A stretch of DNA of 64,000 bases from JAFEBO01 sp036392375. GTDB taxonomy: Bacteria; Planctomycetota; Phycisphaerae; Phycisphaerales; UBA1924. The stretch lies in contig DASVYC010000046.1 of assembly GCA_036392375.1 (NCBI GenBank), forward strand, positions 1-64,000, written 5' to 3'. A program made the position numbers and the translations under genes. Positions within the stretch are counted from its first letter, which is position 1. The number at the start of each line of letters is the position of its first letter. Of the stretch, positions 49,297 through 57,335 are shown in pieces. A model generated the notes under the pieces. It was given only the letters and a program-made list of their open reading frames with translations, was not told where the DNA came from and did not search any database.

Positions 49297-51471
49297 TCAG
49301 GGTTTGGGTTCGGCGGCCGGTTCGGCCTGGGGTTCAGGGTTTGGCTGCGGGCTGGGAGCGGGCGCGGCTTCGACCTTGCGCGGCGGCAAGAGCGGGTCGG
49401 CCGCGGGAGCGCTGCGGCGTTTCTCCCCCGGGAAGAAGAGCGACGGCGAGACGTTGGTCAGCGTTGGGAAGGCTCTGTCCAATTCATCGTTCACCGCGTC
49501 GTTCATCAGATTGCGACTCGGCCACCACATCTGCCCGCCCATGAGGTTCTCGCGGATCCGGATCGCGTCCGGCTGCGCGGGATTCAGCTCCAGAGACCGC
49601 CGCAGACGCCACAACGCGTCGTCCACGCGTCCCTCGCCGGCCAAGTGCAGCGCATCGACGTTGAGCTGGGCGCTCTGACGCTCGCGGCTCCAGGGGAGCA
49701 GCCCCAGCCGCGATCCCGTCCGCACCCGCTGCGAGTACCCCACCGCTTTGCTGCCCTGCTCGTCCACCTGCTTGCTTGAGAGCACGGTGGGCTTGATGAG
49801 GAAGATGATCTCCGAGCGATTGACGGTGTTGTCCCGCCCCTGGAACGCGGCCCCGATGAGCGGGATGTCGCCCACGCCCGGGACCTGCGACCGCAGGTTG
49901 GTGATGTCCTCGCGGAACAACCCGCCCAGCACCGCCGTCGAGCCGTTGGGCACCAACACGTCCGCGGTCACCATCTGGATCTCCTCGTCGGGGATCTGCT
50001 GGGTGCGGCCCTGGCTGTCGGTGATGGTGCGGAAAGTCACGGCGGAGACCTTGGGCGACAGACGCAGCCGCACCTGCCCGTCCTCCATAACGAAGGGACG
50101 CACGTCCAGTGTGATGCCCGTGTCGAGGAACTTGATGGTCTGCGTGACGGCGACCTGTGTCGCGGTGGTCTCGAGGTATCCGACGCGCACGCCCACGTTC
50201 ACGCGGGCACGCTGGCGGTTGAGCGAGAGCACTTTGGGGTTGCTCAGCAGCGACACGTCGGTGACCTCATCGAGGGCGCGGATGAAGACGCCCGCGTCGC
50301 CCGCAACGATGCCGCCCTTGATGTTCCCCTTGCCCGGTCCGGTGTTGCCGGGAGTCACCGAGAGGAAGCTGTTGTTGCGAGGCGATGTGGACGCGGTGCC
50401 AGTGGACTGTCCCGAGGGGGAGGTGAAGCCCAGCGGATTGAAGGTCGAAGGGAACTTGAAGAAGTCGGTGAACTGGATGTCGTTGAGCAGCGCGAAGTCC
50501 ACGCCGAAAGCGTTGGCCTCGGTCAGCTTGGTCTGCACGATCGTGGCCTCGAGCAGGACCTGGATGGGCTGCTCCTCGATCTCGGCGATCATGGCCTCGA
50601 CCGCGGCGACGTTCTCGGGGTGATCGGTGACGACGATCGCATTGGAAAGCGCGAACTTCTCGGTGTCGGGGGAGTAGACACCGTCGGAGGAGGCGACGAT
50701 GCCGCCGCTGCCGCCGCCGGACTCGCCGCCCGATCCGCCGCCGCTGGATCCGCCGCTCGCACCGCCCGACCCGCCGCCTTCTTTCCCGCCCCCGTCGCTG
50801 GTGGCCTTGACCCTGCCGTTGGGCGACAGCGCGTCCTTCGCGAACTCCGCGGCGTCCTCGGCGGTGATGTAATTGAGCCGGATGACCTTGGAGACCACGC
50901 CGCGGTCGGCGGCGGAGAGACGATCGATCTCGTTCTGCGGGTAGACGTAGAGCACGCCGTCGCGTTCGATGAAGCCCAGGCCCTGGGGCTTGAGCAGCGC
51001 GTTGAGCGCCGTCTCGAACGGCACCGCGTAGATGGTCGCCGAGATCGGCGTGTCAACCGCTTTGGCCGAGACAATGTTGCGGCGGGATTGGATCGCGAGC
51101 TTCTGGAGAATACCGACCAGGCTGGCGTTCTGGGCCACGATGTCAACGAGGAAATAAGGCGAGACGCGAACCTCGGCGAAGGCCTGGCCCGGACCGATCG
51201 GGTTCTTGTCCTTGTCCGCCGCGGGAGCCGCCGCGGCGTCCGCGGGAGCACCGGGTGTGTTGGGCACCGAGATCGTGGTGCGCTCAGTGGTGATCGTCGG
51301 CATCGCGGGCTGCGCGGCCGGTGCCGCGGCGGGCTGCGAAGACGCGGGCTGGGCGCTGGTCAGGACGGGAATCGAAACGCACGAGCCGGCGATGAGCGCG
51401 AGCACGCCCCATCGAGTCCAACGTTCGTCGAGCACATCATGCGAACCGGCCGCGATCGGAGTCCTGCGCAT
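49297..51471 (-). CDS. cpaC: Secretin (CpaC/GspD-type outer-membrane channel)
   Basis: This forms the outer-membrane channel for the pilus. The 724 residues have a signal peptide (about residues 20-40) and an N-domain region (FAEVRVSPYFLVDIVAQNAS and VIRLNYITAEDAAEFAKDAL). The N-domain is interrupted by a Gly/Ser-rich insertion near residues 225-255 (GGGSGGASGGSSGGGSGG). An SLENLP-like DHPENVAAVEAMIAEIEEQP helix follows. The secretin core ends with QVPGVGDIPLIGAAFQGRDN and SEIIFLIKPTVL. A C-terminal extension of about 130 residues (LNVDALHLAGEGRVDDALWR LRRSLELNP) is TPR-like and then Pro/Ala-rich. Its divergent promoter (TTGCGA/TAGTGT, 51478-51506) faces that of tadA2. It is the first gene of the leftward secretin-TadD unit. 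Confidence 0.92.
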   Translation of the reverse strand: MRRTPIAAGSHDVLDERWTRWGVLALIAGSCVSIPVLTSAQPASSQPAAAPAAQPAMPTITTERTTISVPNTPGAPADAAAAPAADKDKNPIGPGQAFAEVRVSPYFLVDIVAQNASLVGILQKLAIQSRRNIVSAKAVDTPISATIYAVPFETALNALLKPQGLGFIERDGVLYVYPQNEIDRLSAADRGVVSKVIRLNYITAEDAAEFAKDALSPNGRVKATSDGGGKEGGGSGGASGGSSGGGSGGESGGGSGGIVASSDGVYSPDTEKFALSNAIVVTDHPENVAAVEAMIAEIEEQPIQVLLEATIVQTKLTEANAFGVDFALLNDIQFTDFFKFPSTFNPLGFTSPSGQSTGTASTSPRNNSFLSVTPGNTGPGKGNIKGGIVAGDAGVFIRALDEVTDVSLLSNPKVLSLNRQRARVNVGVRVGYLETTATQVAVTQTIKFLDTGITLDVRPFVMEDGQVRLRLSPKVSAVTFRTITDSQGRTQQIPDEEIQMVTADVLVPNGSTAVLGGLFREDITNLRSQVPGVGDIPLIGAAFQGRDNTVNRSEIIFLIKPTVLSSKQVDEQGSKAVGYSQRVRTGSRLGLLPWSRERQSAQLNVDALHLAGEGRVDDALWRLRRSLELNPAQPDAIRIRENLMGGQMWWPSRNLMNDAVNDELDRAFPTLTNVSPSLFFPGEKRRSAPAADPLLPPRKVEAAPAPSPQPNPEPQAEPAAEPKP

Positions 51472-51477
51472 GGCCAG

Positions 51478-51506
51478 ACACTACCCGATTTGCCTCGGTC
51501 TCGCAA
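51478..51506 (-). promoter_or_regulatory. Sigma-70-like promoter of the secretin/TadD unit
   Basis: On the minus strand TTGCGA (complement of 51501-51506), a 17-bp spacer and TAGTGT (complement of 51478-51483) lie directly before the secretin start. Confidence 0.5.
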
Positions 51507-51518
51507 ACCGCGGCGCGT

Positions 51519-51547
51519 TTGCAACCGCGTGCACGATCTGGTACCGT
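51519..51547 (+). promoter_or_regulatory. Sigma-70-like promoter of the tadA2/pilin unit
   Basis: TTGCAA (51519-51524), a 17-bp spacer and TACCGT (51542-51547) lie divergent from the secretin promoter, about 18 bp before the tadA2 ATG. Confidence 0.5.
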
Positions 51548-51564
51548 GCCCCGATCCACTCCGC

Positions 51565-52737
51565 ATGACCACCGCACCAGCCAGCCCCGACAACGCCGCC
51601 GCGCCCGCGGCCGGTGTCGCACCCGCTGCGCCACGCACCGGTCTGCAGCGGGCCTATCAGGCCGGCACCAACTTCTTCCTGGCGCCCATCGTCCATCTGC
51701 TCAACGACGAGACGGTTTCGGAGATCATGATCAACGGCCCGGAGGCGATCTACGTCGAACGCGGCGGCAGGGTCGAGAAGACCACCGCCCGTTTCGAGAG
51801 CGAGCGCGCCCTCATGGCCGCCGCCAACAACATCGCCCAGTTTGTGGGCCGCACCATCAGCGAGCAGGACCCGATCCTCGACGGTCGCTTGCCCGACGGG
51901 TCACGTATCTGCATCGTCCTGCCCCCCATCGCCGCGGCGGGCACATCCATCAACATCCGCCGCTTCTCCCGCAAGGCCGTCAACCCCCAGTTCCTGCTGG
52001 AACGTCAGGCCATCACGCCCGAGGGTCTTGAGTTCCTGCTCCTGTGCGTGGCGGCCACCCAGAACATCATTGTCTCCGGCGGCACCGGTTCGGGTAAGAC
52101 CACCCTGCTCAACATCCTCTCCACCGAGTTCGACAATTCCGAACGCATCGTCGTCATCGAGGACACGCGCGAACTGCAGGTACAGAAAGAACACGTGGTC
52201 CAGATGGAGGCCCGCCCCGCGGACATCTACGGCCGGGGACAGGTCACGATCCGAGACCTCTTCGCCTCCGCCCTGCGCATGCGCCCGGATCGCATCGTCG
52301 TCGGCGAGGTCCGCCGAGGCGAGGCCCTCGACATGCTCCAGGCCATGTCCTCGGGCCACCGCGGGTCGCTCAGCACCCTGCACGCCGACACCCCGGGCCA
52401 GGCCTGCAGCCGCCTAGAGACCATGTGCATGCTGGCCGATTCGGGGCTTCCCCTGCAGGCCCTGCGCCGCCAGGTCGCCACCGCGGTGGACATCGTGGTC
52501 CAGGCCGCCCGCCTGCATAGCGGCCGCCGCCTGATCACACACATCTCCGAGGTTGGCTTCGACGAACCCACAGGCACCTACGCCGTCCGGGACATCTTCA
52601 ATCTGGACACCAAAGCCCACACGCCCATCCTGAAGTGGACCGGGGTGCGTCCCAAGCTGGCGGCGGAGCTTGAGTGGATGGGGCTCACCCCCAAGGTGCA
52701 ATTGACGAAACACGTGTTTTCGGGTAGCCTCTCTTGA
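51565..52737 (+). CDS. Second TadA/CpaF-type secretion ATPase, without FHA domain
   Basis: The 390-residue ATPase has a short Ala/Pro-rich N-terminus and the family core: FFLAPIVHLLNDETVSEIMI, GRTISEQDPILDGRLPDGSR, Walker A SGGTGSGKTTLLN with Lys178, NSERIVVIEDTRELQVQKEH, and IRDLFASALRMRPDRIVVGE followed by VRRGEALDMLQAMSSGHRGS. Relative to the first TadA it lacks about 230 N-terminal residues, including FHA. Two paralogous ATPases in one Tad locus, one next to pilins and peptidase and one next to TadBC, suggest separate duties (for example extension and retraction). Its stop overlaps the first pilin start. Confidence 0.92.
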   Translation: MTTAPASPDNAAAPAAGVAPAAPRTGLQRAYQAGTNFFLAPIVHLLNDETVSEIMINGPEAIYVERGGRVEKTTARFESERALMAAANNIAQFVGRTISEQDPILDGRLPDGSRICIVLPPIAAAGTSINIRRFSRKAVNPQFLLERQAITPEGLEFLLLCVAATQNIIVSGGTGSGKTTLLNILSTEFDNSERIVVIEDTRELQVQKEHVVQMEARPADIYGRGQVTIRDLFASALRMRPDRIVVGEVRRGEALDMLQAMSSGHRGSLSTLHADTPGQACSRLETMCMLADSGLPLQALRRQVATAVDIVVQAARLHSGRRLITHISEVGFDEPTGTYAVRDIFNLDTKAHTPILKWTGVRPKLAAELEWMGLTPKVQLTKHVFSGSLS

Positions 52738-52928
52738 GGGAAGGCGGTGCTGGTTTGCGCTCTGGATGGAAGAGATTCCACGCCTCCGAGGGCGGTCAGA
52801 CGGCCGTCGAGTACGCCCTTCTGCTCTGCCTCTGCCTCATCCTGGTGATGACCCACAACCTCATCATCCAGCTCATCGTCGATTACTTCTACCGCATCAG
52901 CGGCATCATCAGCTCCCCGTTCCCATAA
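52734..52928 (+). CDS. Flp-type minor or major pilin (small)
   Basis: The 64-residue protein overlaps the tadA2 stop (TTG at 52734; TTG 52755 is an alternative start). It reads MREGGAGLRSGWKRFHASEG, GQTAVEYALLLCLCLILVMT and a tail of 20 residues. The leader ends G-G before QTAVEYALL, matching the Flp prepilin cleavage pattern G|x-x-x-x-V-E-Y, followed by a single hydrophobic helix. The short hydrophilic tail is typical of Flp pilins, which are among the smallest known. The TTG start makes the exact N-terminus uncertain. Confidence 0.75.
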   Translation: MREGGAGLRSGWKRFHASEGGQTAVEYALLLCLCLILVMTHNLIIQLIVDYFYRISGIISSPFP

Positions 52929-53049
52929 CGCCGCAATCATCAAGGACTCTCGGCCCGATCGCCGAATCTGGACCGAGACACAAAGAAACAGGCACCACGC
53001 TCGCGGCCCATTCCCTGGACCCCGAGCCGACCGAGAGGAAAGGACACAC

Positions 53050-53271
53050 ATGGCCCGCAACAGCATCGCCCGCCGCATCTCCGCCCTGCACCGCAACGAG
53101 GAAGGCCCGAACACGGTCGAGTGGGTTCTGCTCGTCATCGTCGGCCTGATCGTGCTCGTGGGCATCTACTTCATCGCCCAGTGGGCCCTCGGCGGCCTCA
53201 AGAGCAAGTCCGACAAGGTGAACACCGAGGTCACCAACACCAACCCGCAGAAGCCCGCGGCGATGCCCTGA
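53050..53271 (+). CDS. Flp-type pilin-like protein, second copy
   Basis: The 73 residues have an excellent ribosome binding site (GAGAGGAAAGGACACAC before the ATG). They read MARNSIARRISALHRNEEGP then NTVEWVLLVIVGLIVLVGIY, then FIAQWALGGLKSKSDKVNTE. The E-G|P-N-T-V-E-W junction fits prepilin peptidase cleavage, with Trp replacing the usual Tyr/Phe after Glu. The C-terminal tail is longer and charged. It is probably processed by the peptidase encoded next. Of the two small pilins this has the stronger translation signal, so it may be the abundant subunit. Confidence 0.8.
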   Translation: MARNSIARRISALHRNEEGPNTVEWVLLVIVGLIVLVGIYFIAQWALGGLKSKSDKVNTEVTNTNPQKPAAMP

Positions 53272-53319
53272 TTCCCACCGGCTCGCCTCCGCACGCCCCC
53301 GCCGCGCTCGGACACTCCT

Positions 53320-54126
53320 ATGCCTGATCAAGCCTCGCCCGCCCGCGACGGGACGTCCATCGACCCGGGCTCGGCGGGGCTTTCTGATGCGCCCGCGCCG
53401 AGTGGAGATCCCGCTGCGGTTCCCGTGGACGAGCCCCATGGCCTGGCCTGGTGGTCGATCGACAAATGGATCGCCGCCGTGTGCGTAAGCGCCGCCATCG
53501 CCAGCGTGTGGCAGATCGGTCTGGGGCGCACCGATCGCGGGTTCTTCCTCACCGCGTTCGCTTCGGTCCTTCTCTTCGCGGCGGCGTGGGTGGACGCGGC
53601 GTGCCGGCGGATCCCGAACCGGCTCACCTATCCGGGCATCCTGCTCGCGCTCTTCTTCAATCTTGCATTACCCGCGCTGCTGCTCGGCCTGGACCAGAAG
53701 GTCGCGCTGCTTTGGCTTGGGGCTTGCTCGCCCGGCGACGCCGCCGCCGGGTTCGCGGTCTGCGCCGTGCTCGGCATCGGCTCCTTCATCGCCGGGGGTT
53801 TGGGCGGCGGCGACGCCAAGGTCCTCGCCATGACCGGCGCCCTGCTCGGGCTCTCGCAATCGCTGCCGGTGATGTTCAACGCCATCCTGTTCGCCGCGGC
53901 CATCGGGCTCGTGAATCTCCTGCTCGGCGGCGCCCTGGTCGCCGGCATGCAGCGCGTGGCGTACGCGACGCTCAAGGCGGCGTGGCCCTCCTTCGCGCGT
54001 GTGACGCCTCCCAAGTTCCGGCGCAGCGAGGCACCCTTCGCGGTCTCGATTCTCCTGGGCTTCCTGCTCGCTCAGGTGTATGCGCCGATGGATTTCCTTG
54101 TACACTGGATCCGGTCGTTCTCGTAG
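53320..54126 (+). CDS. Prepilin peptidase (TadV/CpaA-type)
   Basis: This aspartyl protease cleaves prepilin leaders. The 268 residues carry the two catalytic aspartates: Asp92 in WVDAACRRIPNRLTYPG and Asp165 in GGLGGGDAKVLAM, the G-x-G-D signature. About six membrane segments follow (LLFAAAWVDA, ILLALFFNLALPALLLGL, AILFAAAIGLVNLLLGGALV, FAVSILLGFLLAQVYAP). The N-methyltransferase half of bifunctional PilD enzymes is absent, as in TadV. The N-terminal 45 residues are disordered. Confidence 0.93.
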   Translation: MPDQASPARDGTSIDPGSAGLSDAPAPSGDPAAVPVDEPHGLAWWSIDKWIAAVCVSAAIASVWQIGLGRTDRGFFLTAFASVLLFAAAWVDAACRRIPNRLTYPGILLALFFNLALPALLLGLDQKVALLWLGACSPGDAAAGFAVCAVLGIGSFIAGGLGGGDAKVLAMTGALLGLSQSLPVMFNAILFAAAIGLVNLLLGGALVAGMQRVAYATLKAAWPSFARVTPPKFRRSEAPFAVSILLGFLLAQVYAPMDFLVHWIRSFS

Positions 54127-54153
54127 CGTTCCGGCACGCGTCCGCCGCGATCC

Positions 54154-55116
54154 ATGGCACGTCCCCGCGCATCCACGCTCGCCATCGACGCGATCTTCGT
54201 GATCGCCGGGATAGCGTGCTGCTACGCCTTCGCGTTCGCGGCCCCGCTCGCCGCCCGCCTCGGGCTCGACACCCCCGACGACGCGATCAGCCTCGGGCTC
54301 ATGGCTCTCAGCGTCGGGGCCTGCTGCTTCGCGATCGAAGCGGTGCGGCTCATGCTCCGCATCCGCACCCGCACCATCTCGATCTGGAAGAGCCGCCACC
54401 ACGAGGGCGGCTCGATCATCGTCGAGTTCGCACTGGCGTTCCCGCTGCTGCTGTGGCTGATGTCGATGGTCTTCCAGATGGCGCTCTTCGCCAACGCCTC
54501 GCTGATCGTCAAATACGCCGCATTCGCCGCCGCGCGAGCCGCCGCCGTCAGCACCGAGCGCGCCTACGGCGTGGCCCCAATCGAACGCATCTCGTCGCAG
54601 GGCGACAGCGACGCCCGCAGCGCCGGACAACTCGTGCTCGCCACCATCTCGCCCTGGAACGGCTCGGGCAGCGATCAGGCCGCCCGGGCGATCTACGAAA
54701 CCGTCGGACGCCAGTCCCCGGTCTACGTCAACTCCGCCTACCCGCGGCGGATGAACTACGCGAAAGCCAACACCACCTTCACGTTCGATGTGAAGCAGCC
54801 GCCCGTCAACCCGCTCGCCTCCGCGATCGCGTCGATCGCCCTTCCACCGGAGTTCACCAACCTCATGGTGAACCCGATCGGCAACCGCGAGATCTACGTC
54901 AGGATCGACTACAAGCTCTACCTCGTCATCCCCGGCATCGACCTCCTGCCCGGCATGCCCGTCGTCGCGGTGCAGGCCCGCAACGCACCCGCCCGCGCGC
55001 TGGTCGTCTCCGCGGCTCACCAGATCCCCACCACCGGGCCACGTGAAGCCCATCCCCTCCAGGGGATCTGGGTTGGGTGGTTTTTCACCGCCCTCTCCCC
55101 TGCCGACACCGAGTAA
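54154..55116 (+). CDS. TadE-like pseudopilin with extra N-terminal membrane segments
   Basis: The 320 residues start with two extra membrane segments (IDAIFVIAGIACCYAFAFAA and LGLMALSVGACCFAIEAVRL). A TadE-type segment follows, EGGSIIVEFALAFPLLLWLM, with the conserved G-x-x-x-x-E-F. The C-terminal half is extracytoplasmic (PVYVNSAYPRRMNYAKANTT, ALPPEFTNLMVNPIGNREIY). A usual TadE is about 150-200 residues, so the N-terminal membrane extension is odd. It would bury the normal cleavage site inside the protein. Confidence 0.8.
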   Translation: MARPRASTLAIDAIFVIAGIACCYAFAFAAPLAARLGLDTPDDAISLGLMALSVGACCFAIEAVRLMLRIRTRTISIWKSRHHEGGSIIVEFALAFPLLLWLMSMVFQMALFANASLIVKYAAFAAARAAAVSTERAYGVAPIERISSQGDSDARSAGQLVLATISPWNGSGSDQAARAIYETVGRQSPVYVNSAYPRRMNYAKANTTFTFDVKQPPVNPLASAIASIALPPEFTNLMVNPIGNREIYVRIDYKLYLVIPGIDLLPGMPVVAVQARNAPARALVVSAAHQIPTTGPREAHPLQGIWVGWFFTALSPADTE

Positions 55117-55123
55117 CTTGTCG

Positions 55124-56524
55124 ATGGGACTGCTGACGAACATCACCGATCGCTTCCGCCCGACGCTGCGGCGTTTGCGCACCGACGAGAACGCGCGCCC
55201 GTCCATCGGGTCGCTCCTCCGTCGCGCCGGCACGACGCTGCCGGCCCGCGTGGTCGCCCCCATCCACCGCAACGACCGGGGCGTGGTCTCGATCTTCTTC
55301 TTGCTCATGTTCTTCACGTTCTTCAACGCCACCGCGCTGGTGTACAACACGGGCCAGACGCTCGGTCCCAAGCTCAAGGCCCAGGCCGCGGCCGACGTCG
55401 CCGCGTACAACAGCTCGGTCATCATGAGCCGTGCGATCAACCTCACCGCGCAGACGAACTACGCGGCGGTGCGGAATGCGAGCGCCTTCTCGTGCGCCAT
55501 CGCCACCGTCGCGGTGTACGTCGGCGTGCCGATCAACTGGTTGCTCTACATCAAGCGGCAGTATGACGCGGGCGTGGCATCGGCGGGAGGCGTCCCGATC
55601 GTCTCGCAGGCGGTGGGCGCGGTGTACGCCGCGGCAGCGCTCGTCTACATCCTCACGGTCGAGCTCCCCCCCTATATCGAGTTCATCACCGCCACCGCAC
55701 CGTCGCTGGTGGACGCGTTCGACACCTTCGGCAGGCCCGGCGATCTCGCGGACTTCCAGAAGGGACTGATCGCCGCCATCCCGCAGATGATCGAGGACCA
55801 GCGGAAGATCACCGAAGAGGCCTTCGGCCCGGGCATGACCATCCGCCTCACCCAGCCCATCGCGTCGGGCGATTCCGGAGTCGCGGTGAACGACCCGACC
55901 GGCGGCGACACCGGCTTGGTCGCGGCGCCTCTGCAGGAAGGAAACCTGTTCGCCGCCCTCCCCTGGTTCAACCTCCGCTTTTTGCTCGTGGATACGGGAT
56001 GGCCGCGGAGCGAGACGCTGCGGAGCATCGTGGAGGGCAAAGCGGTGACGTGCTGGTGGGTCGGCGGCGTGCCGACGATCAACGGCATGGCCCTTTTCTA
56101 CGGCCCGCAGCTCCACATGCTCACAACCCAGTGGGGCCCGCTCGAGTTCGCGCCCGACAACGATGACGACCGCAAGGCCTTCAGCGTTGTCGCCTCCGCC
56201 ACCGAAGAGAACGAATCGAAGCGCCAGCTCTTCCTCAACTACTGGTTCAAGTACGGCATCAACAACGCCCGCGCCACCACCGCATACGCCCAGGCCGAAA
56301 CCTATCTGGGCCTCGACTCGTCGATGTCCTCCGCGGCGTACAGCCCGCCGATCCCGTGGCGCGCCTGGACACCCCCCGGAGCCAACTGGGCCGGGCGCCT
56401 CACCCGCAGCAATCACTTCGGCGATGCCTTCAACGAAGACGCGACGATGCGTGACATGTACAAAGACACGAAACTCCAGCAAGGCGATGTCAGTGGACGC
56501 ATTCCCAAGCTCATCAAGCACTAG
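55124..56524 (+). CDS. TadG-like pilus-associated protein
   Basis: The 466-residue protein starts at ATG 55124 (MGLLTNITDRFRPTLRRLRT). The single hydrophobic segment near residues 50-72 (GVVSIFFLLMFFTFFNATAL) is followed by KLKAQAAADVAAYNSSVIMS, a helix typical of TadG/Tad minor pseudopilins. The rest is extracytoplasmic. I assign TadG-like on position and architecture. It lies 7 bp after the TadE-like gene. The repeat-bearing spacer downstream separates it from the next TadE-like gene. Confidence 0.75.
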   Translation: MGLLTNITDRFRPTLRRLRTDENARPSIGSLLRRAGTTLPARVVAPIHRNDRGVVSIFFLLMFFTFFNATALVYNTGQTLGPKLKAQAAADVAAYNSSVIMSRAINLTAQTNYAAVRNASAFSCAIATVAVYVGVPINWLLYIKRQYDAGVASAGGVPIVSQAVGAVYAAAALVYILTVELPPYIEFITATAPSLVDAFDTFGRPGDLADFQKGLIAAIPQMIEDQRKITEEAFGPGMTIRLTQPIASGDSGVAVNDPTGGDTGLVAAPLQEGNLFAALPWFNLRFLLVDTGWPRSETLRSIVEGKAVTCWWVGGVPTINGMALFYGPQLHMLTTQWGPLEFAPDNDDDRKAFSVVASATEENESKRQLFLNYWFKYGINNARATTAYAQAETYLGLDSSMSSAAYSPPIPWRAWTPPGANWAGRLTRSNHFGDAFNEDATMRDMYKDTKLQQGDVSGRIPKLIKH

Positions 56525-56555
56525 ACCGGCATCGCAGAACGACGCCGCCGCGCCT

Positions 56556-56701
56556 CCTCTCCCCGCTCGCGGGGAGAGGACCGCTTCGCCAACGGCGAAG
56601 CAGGTGAGGGGAATGCGGGTGCCTGATGGCGCTGATCTCCATGCACCCAAAGCCCCTCCCCGGCCTCGCTGCGCTCGCCCACCCCTCCCCGCTGCGCGGG
56701 G
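56556..56701. repeat. Cluster of palindromic repeats between two pseudopilin genes
   Basis: Three hairpins are clear: CCTCTCCCCGC/GCGGGGAGAGG (56556-56566 with 56569-56579), GCTTCGCC/GGCGAAGC (56583-56590 with 56594-56601), and CCCCGC/GCGGGG (56687-56692 with 56696-56701). They sit in an otherwise tight operon and extend into the frame of the next gene. Confidence 0.75.
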
Positions 56702-57335
56702 CGGGGAAGCGCGACCGACCTGGATTTATACCCGCCGCCGCGGCACCGTCATGGTCGAGCTCGCGCTCATCATGTTCCTGATCATCGTGTTCATGTTCCT
56801 GCCGCTGGCGATCAATCAGCTCTTCATCGCCGACTTCAAAGCCCGCACCGACGCGTACCGCAACGCGTTCGAGTACGTCGGCGCCGGCGTCCACCAGAAC
56901 TCGATTGACAAGGTTCCCGTCTGGGCGATGCGGGGGCTCAACTACCTCCGCGCCAACAAGGTCTCTTCCAAGACCTACGAGATCAAGGACGCCGCGGAGC
57001 TGCCCGACCTCGATCCCGAGCCCGCGGACGACCTGGCTGACTGGAAGGACACTTTCTCTGATCTCAACTATCAGCACATCGGCCTGGGCAGCCGCGACGT
57101 CGAGTACTACGCGCCGCCGTTCTTCCGCGGGGCTCTGCACTTTGACCGCACGGTCCAGGTGATCCGCGGCCCGTGGGCCTTGACCGGCATCCCCGTCGGG
57201 CACATGGGAACCCAGGATTTCCGCGAGGGCGGCAAGGTCCGCGAATGGGGCACCGGCGTGCACGAAGAGACCATCACCGATGATCTCATCGAAGCCTTCA
57301 AGCTCAAACCCCTCAGCGACTTCTACGGCAGTTGA
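56613..57335 (+). CDS. TadE-like pseudopilin
   Basis: The 240-residue frame starts at ATG 56613, preceded by AGGTGAGGGG. The recognisable domain begins at RRRGTVMVELALIMFLIIVF then MFLPLAINQL, the G-x-x-x-V-E-x-A-L TadE motif. The first 45 residues (Pro/Arg/Ala-rich) are encoded by a palindromic repeat cluster, so the ancestral start may have lain further down or been replaced. ATG 56751 lies inside the motif and cannot be the start. The extracytoplasmic part (DFKARTDAYRNAFEYVGAGV, DDLADWKDTFSDLNYQHIGL) shows no further motif. Confidence 0.72.
   Translation: MRVPDGADLHAPKAPPRPRCARPPLPAARGGEARPTWIYTRRRGTVMVELALIMFLIIVFMFLPLAINQLFIADFKARTDAYRNAFEYVGAGVHQNSIDKVPVWAMRGLNYLRANKVSSKTYEIKDAAELPDLDPEPADDLADWKDTFSDLNYQHIGLGSRDVEYYAPPFFRGALHFDRTVQVIRGPWALTGIPVGHMGTQDFREGGKVREWGTGVHEETITDDLIEAFKLKPLSDFYGS

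Noticed and set aside
50620..51564. N-terminal extension of tadA2 antisense to the secretin
   Set aside because: The frame is open, but the first good start with promoter is ATG 51565. The upstream part is the shadow of the secretin and has no homology pattern.
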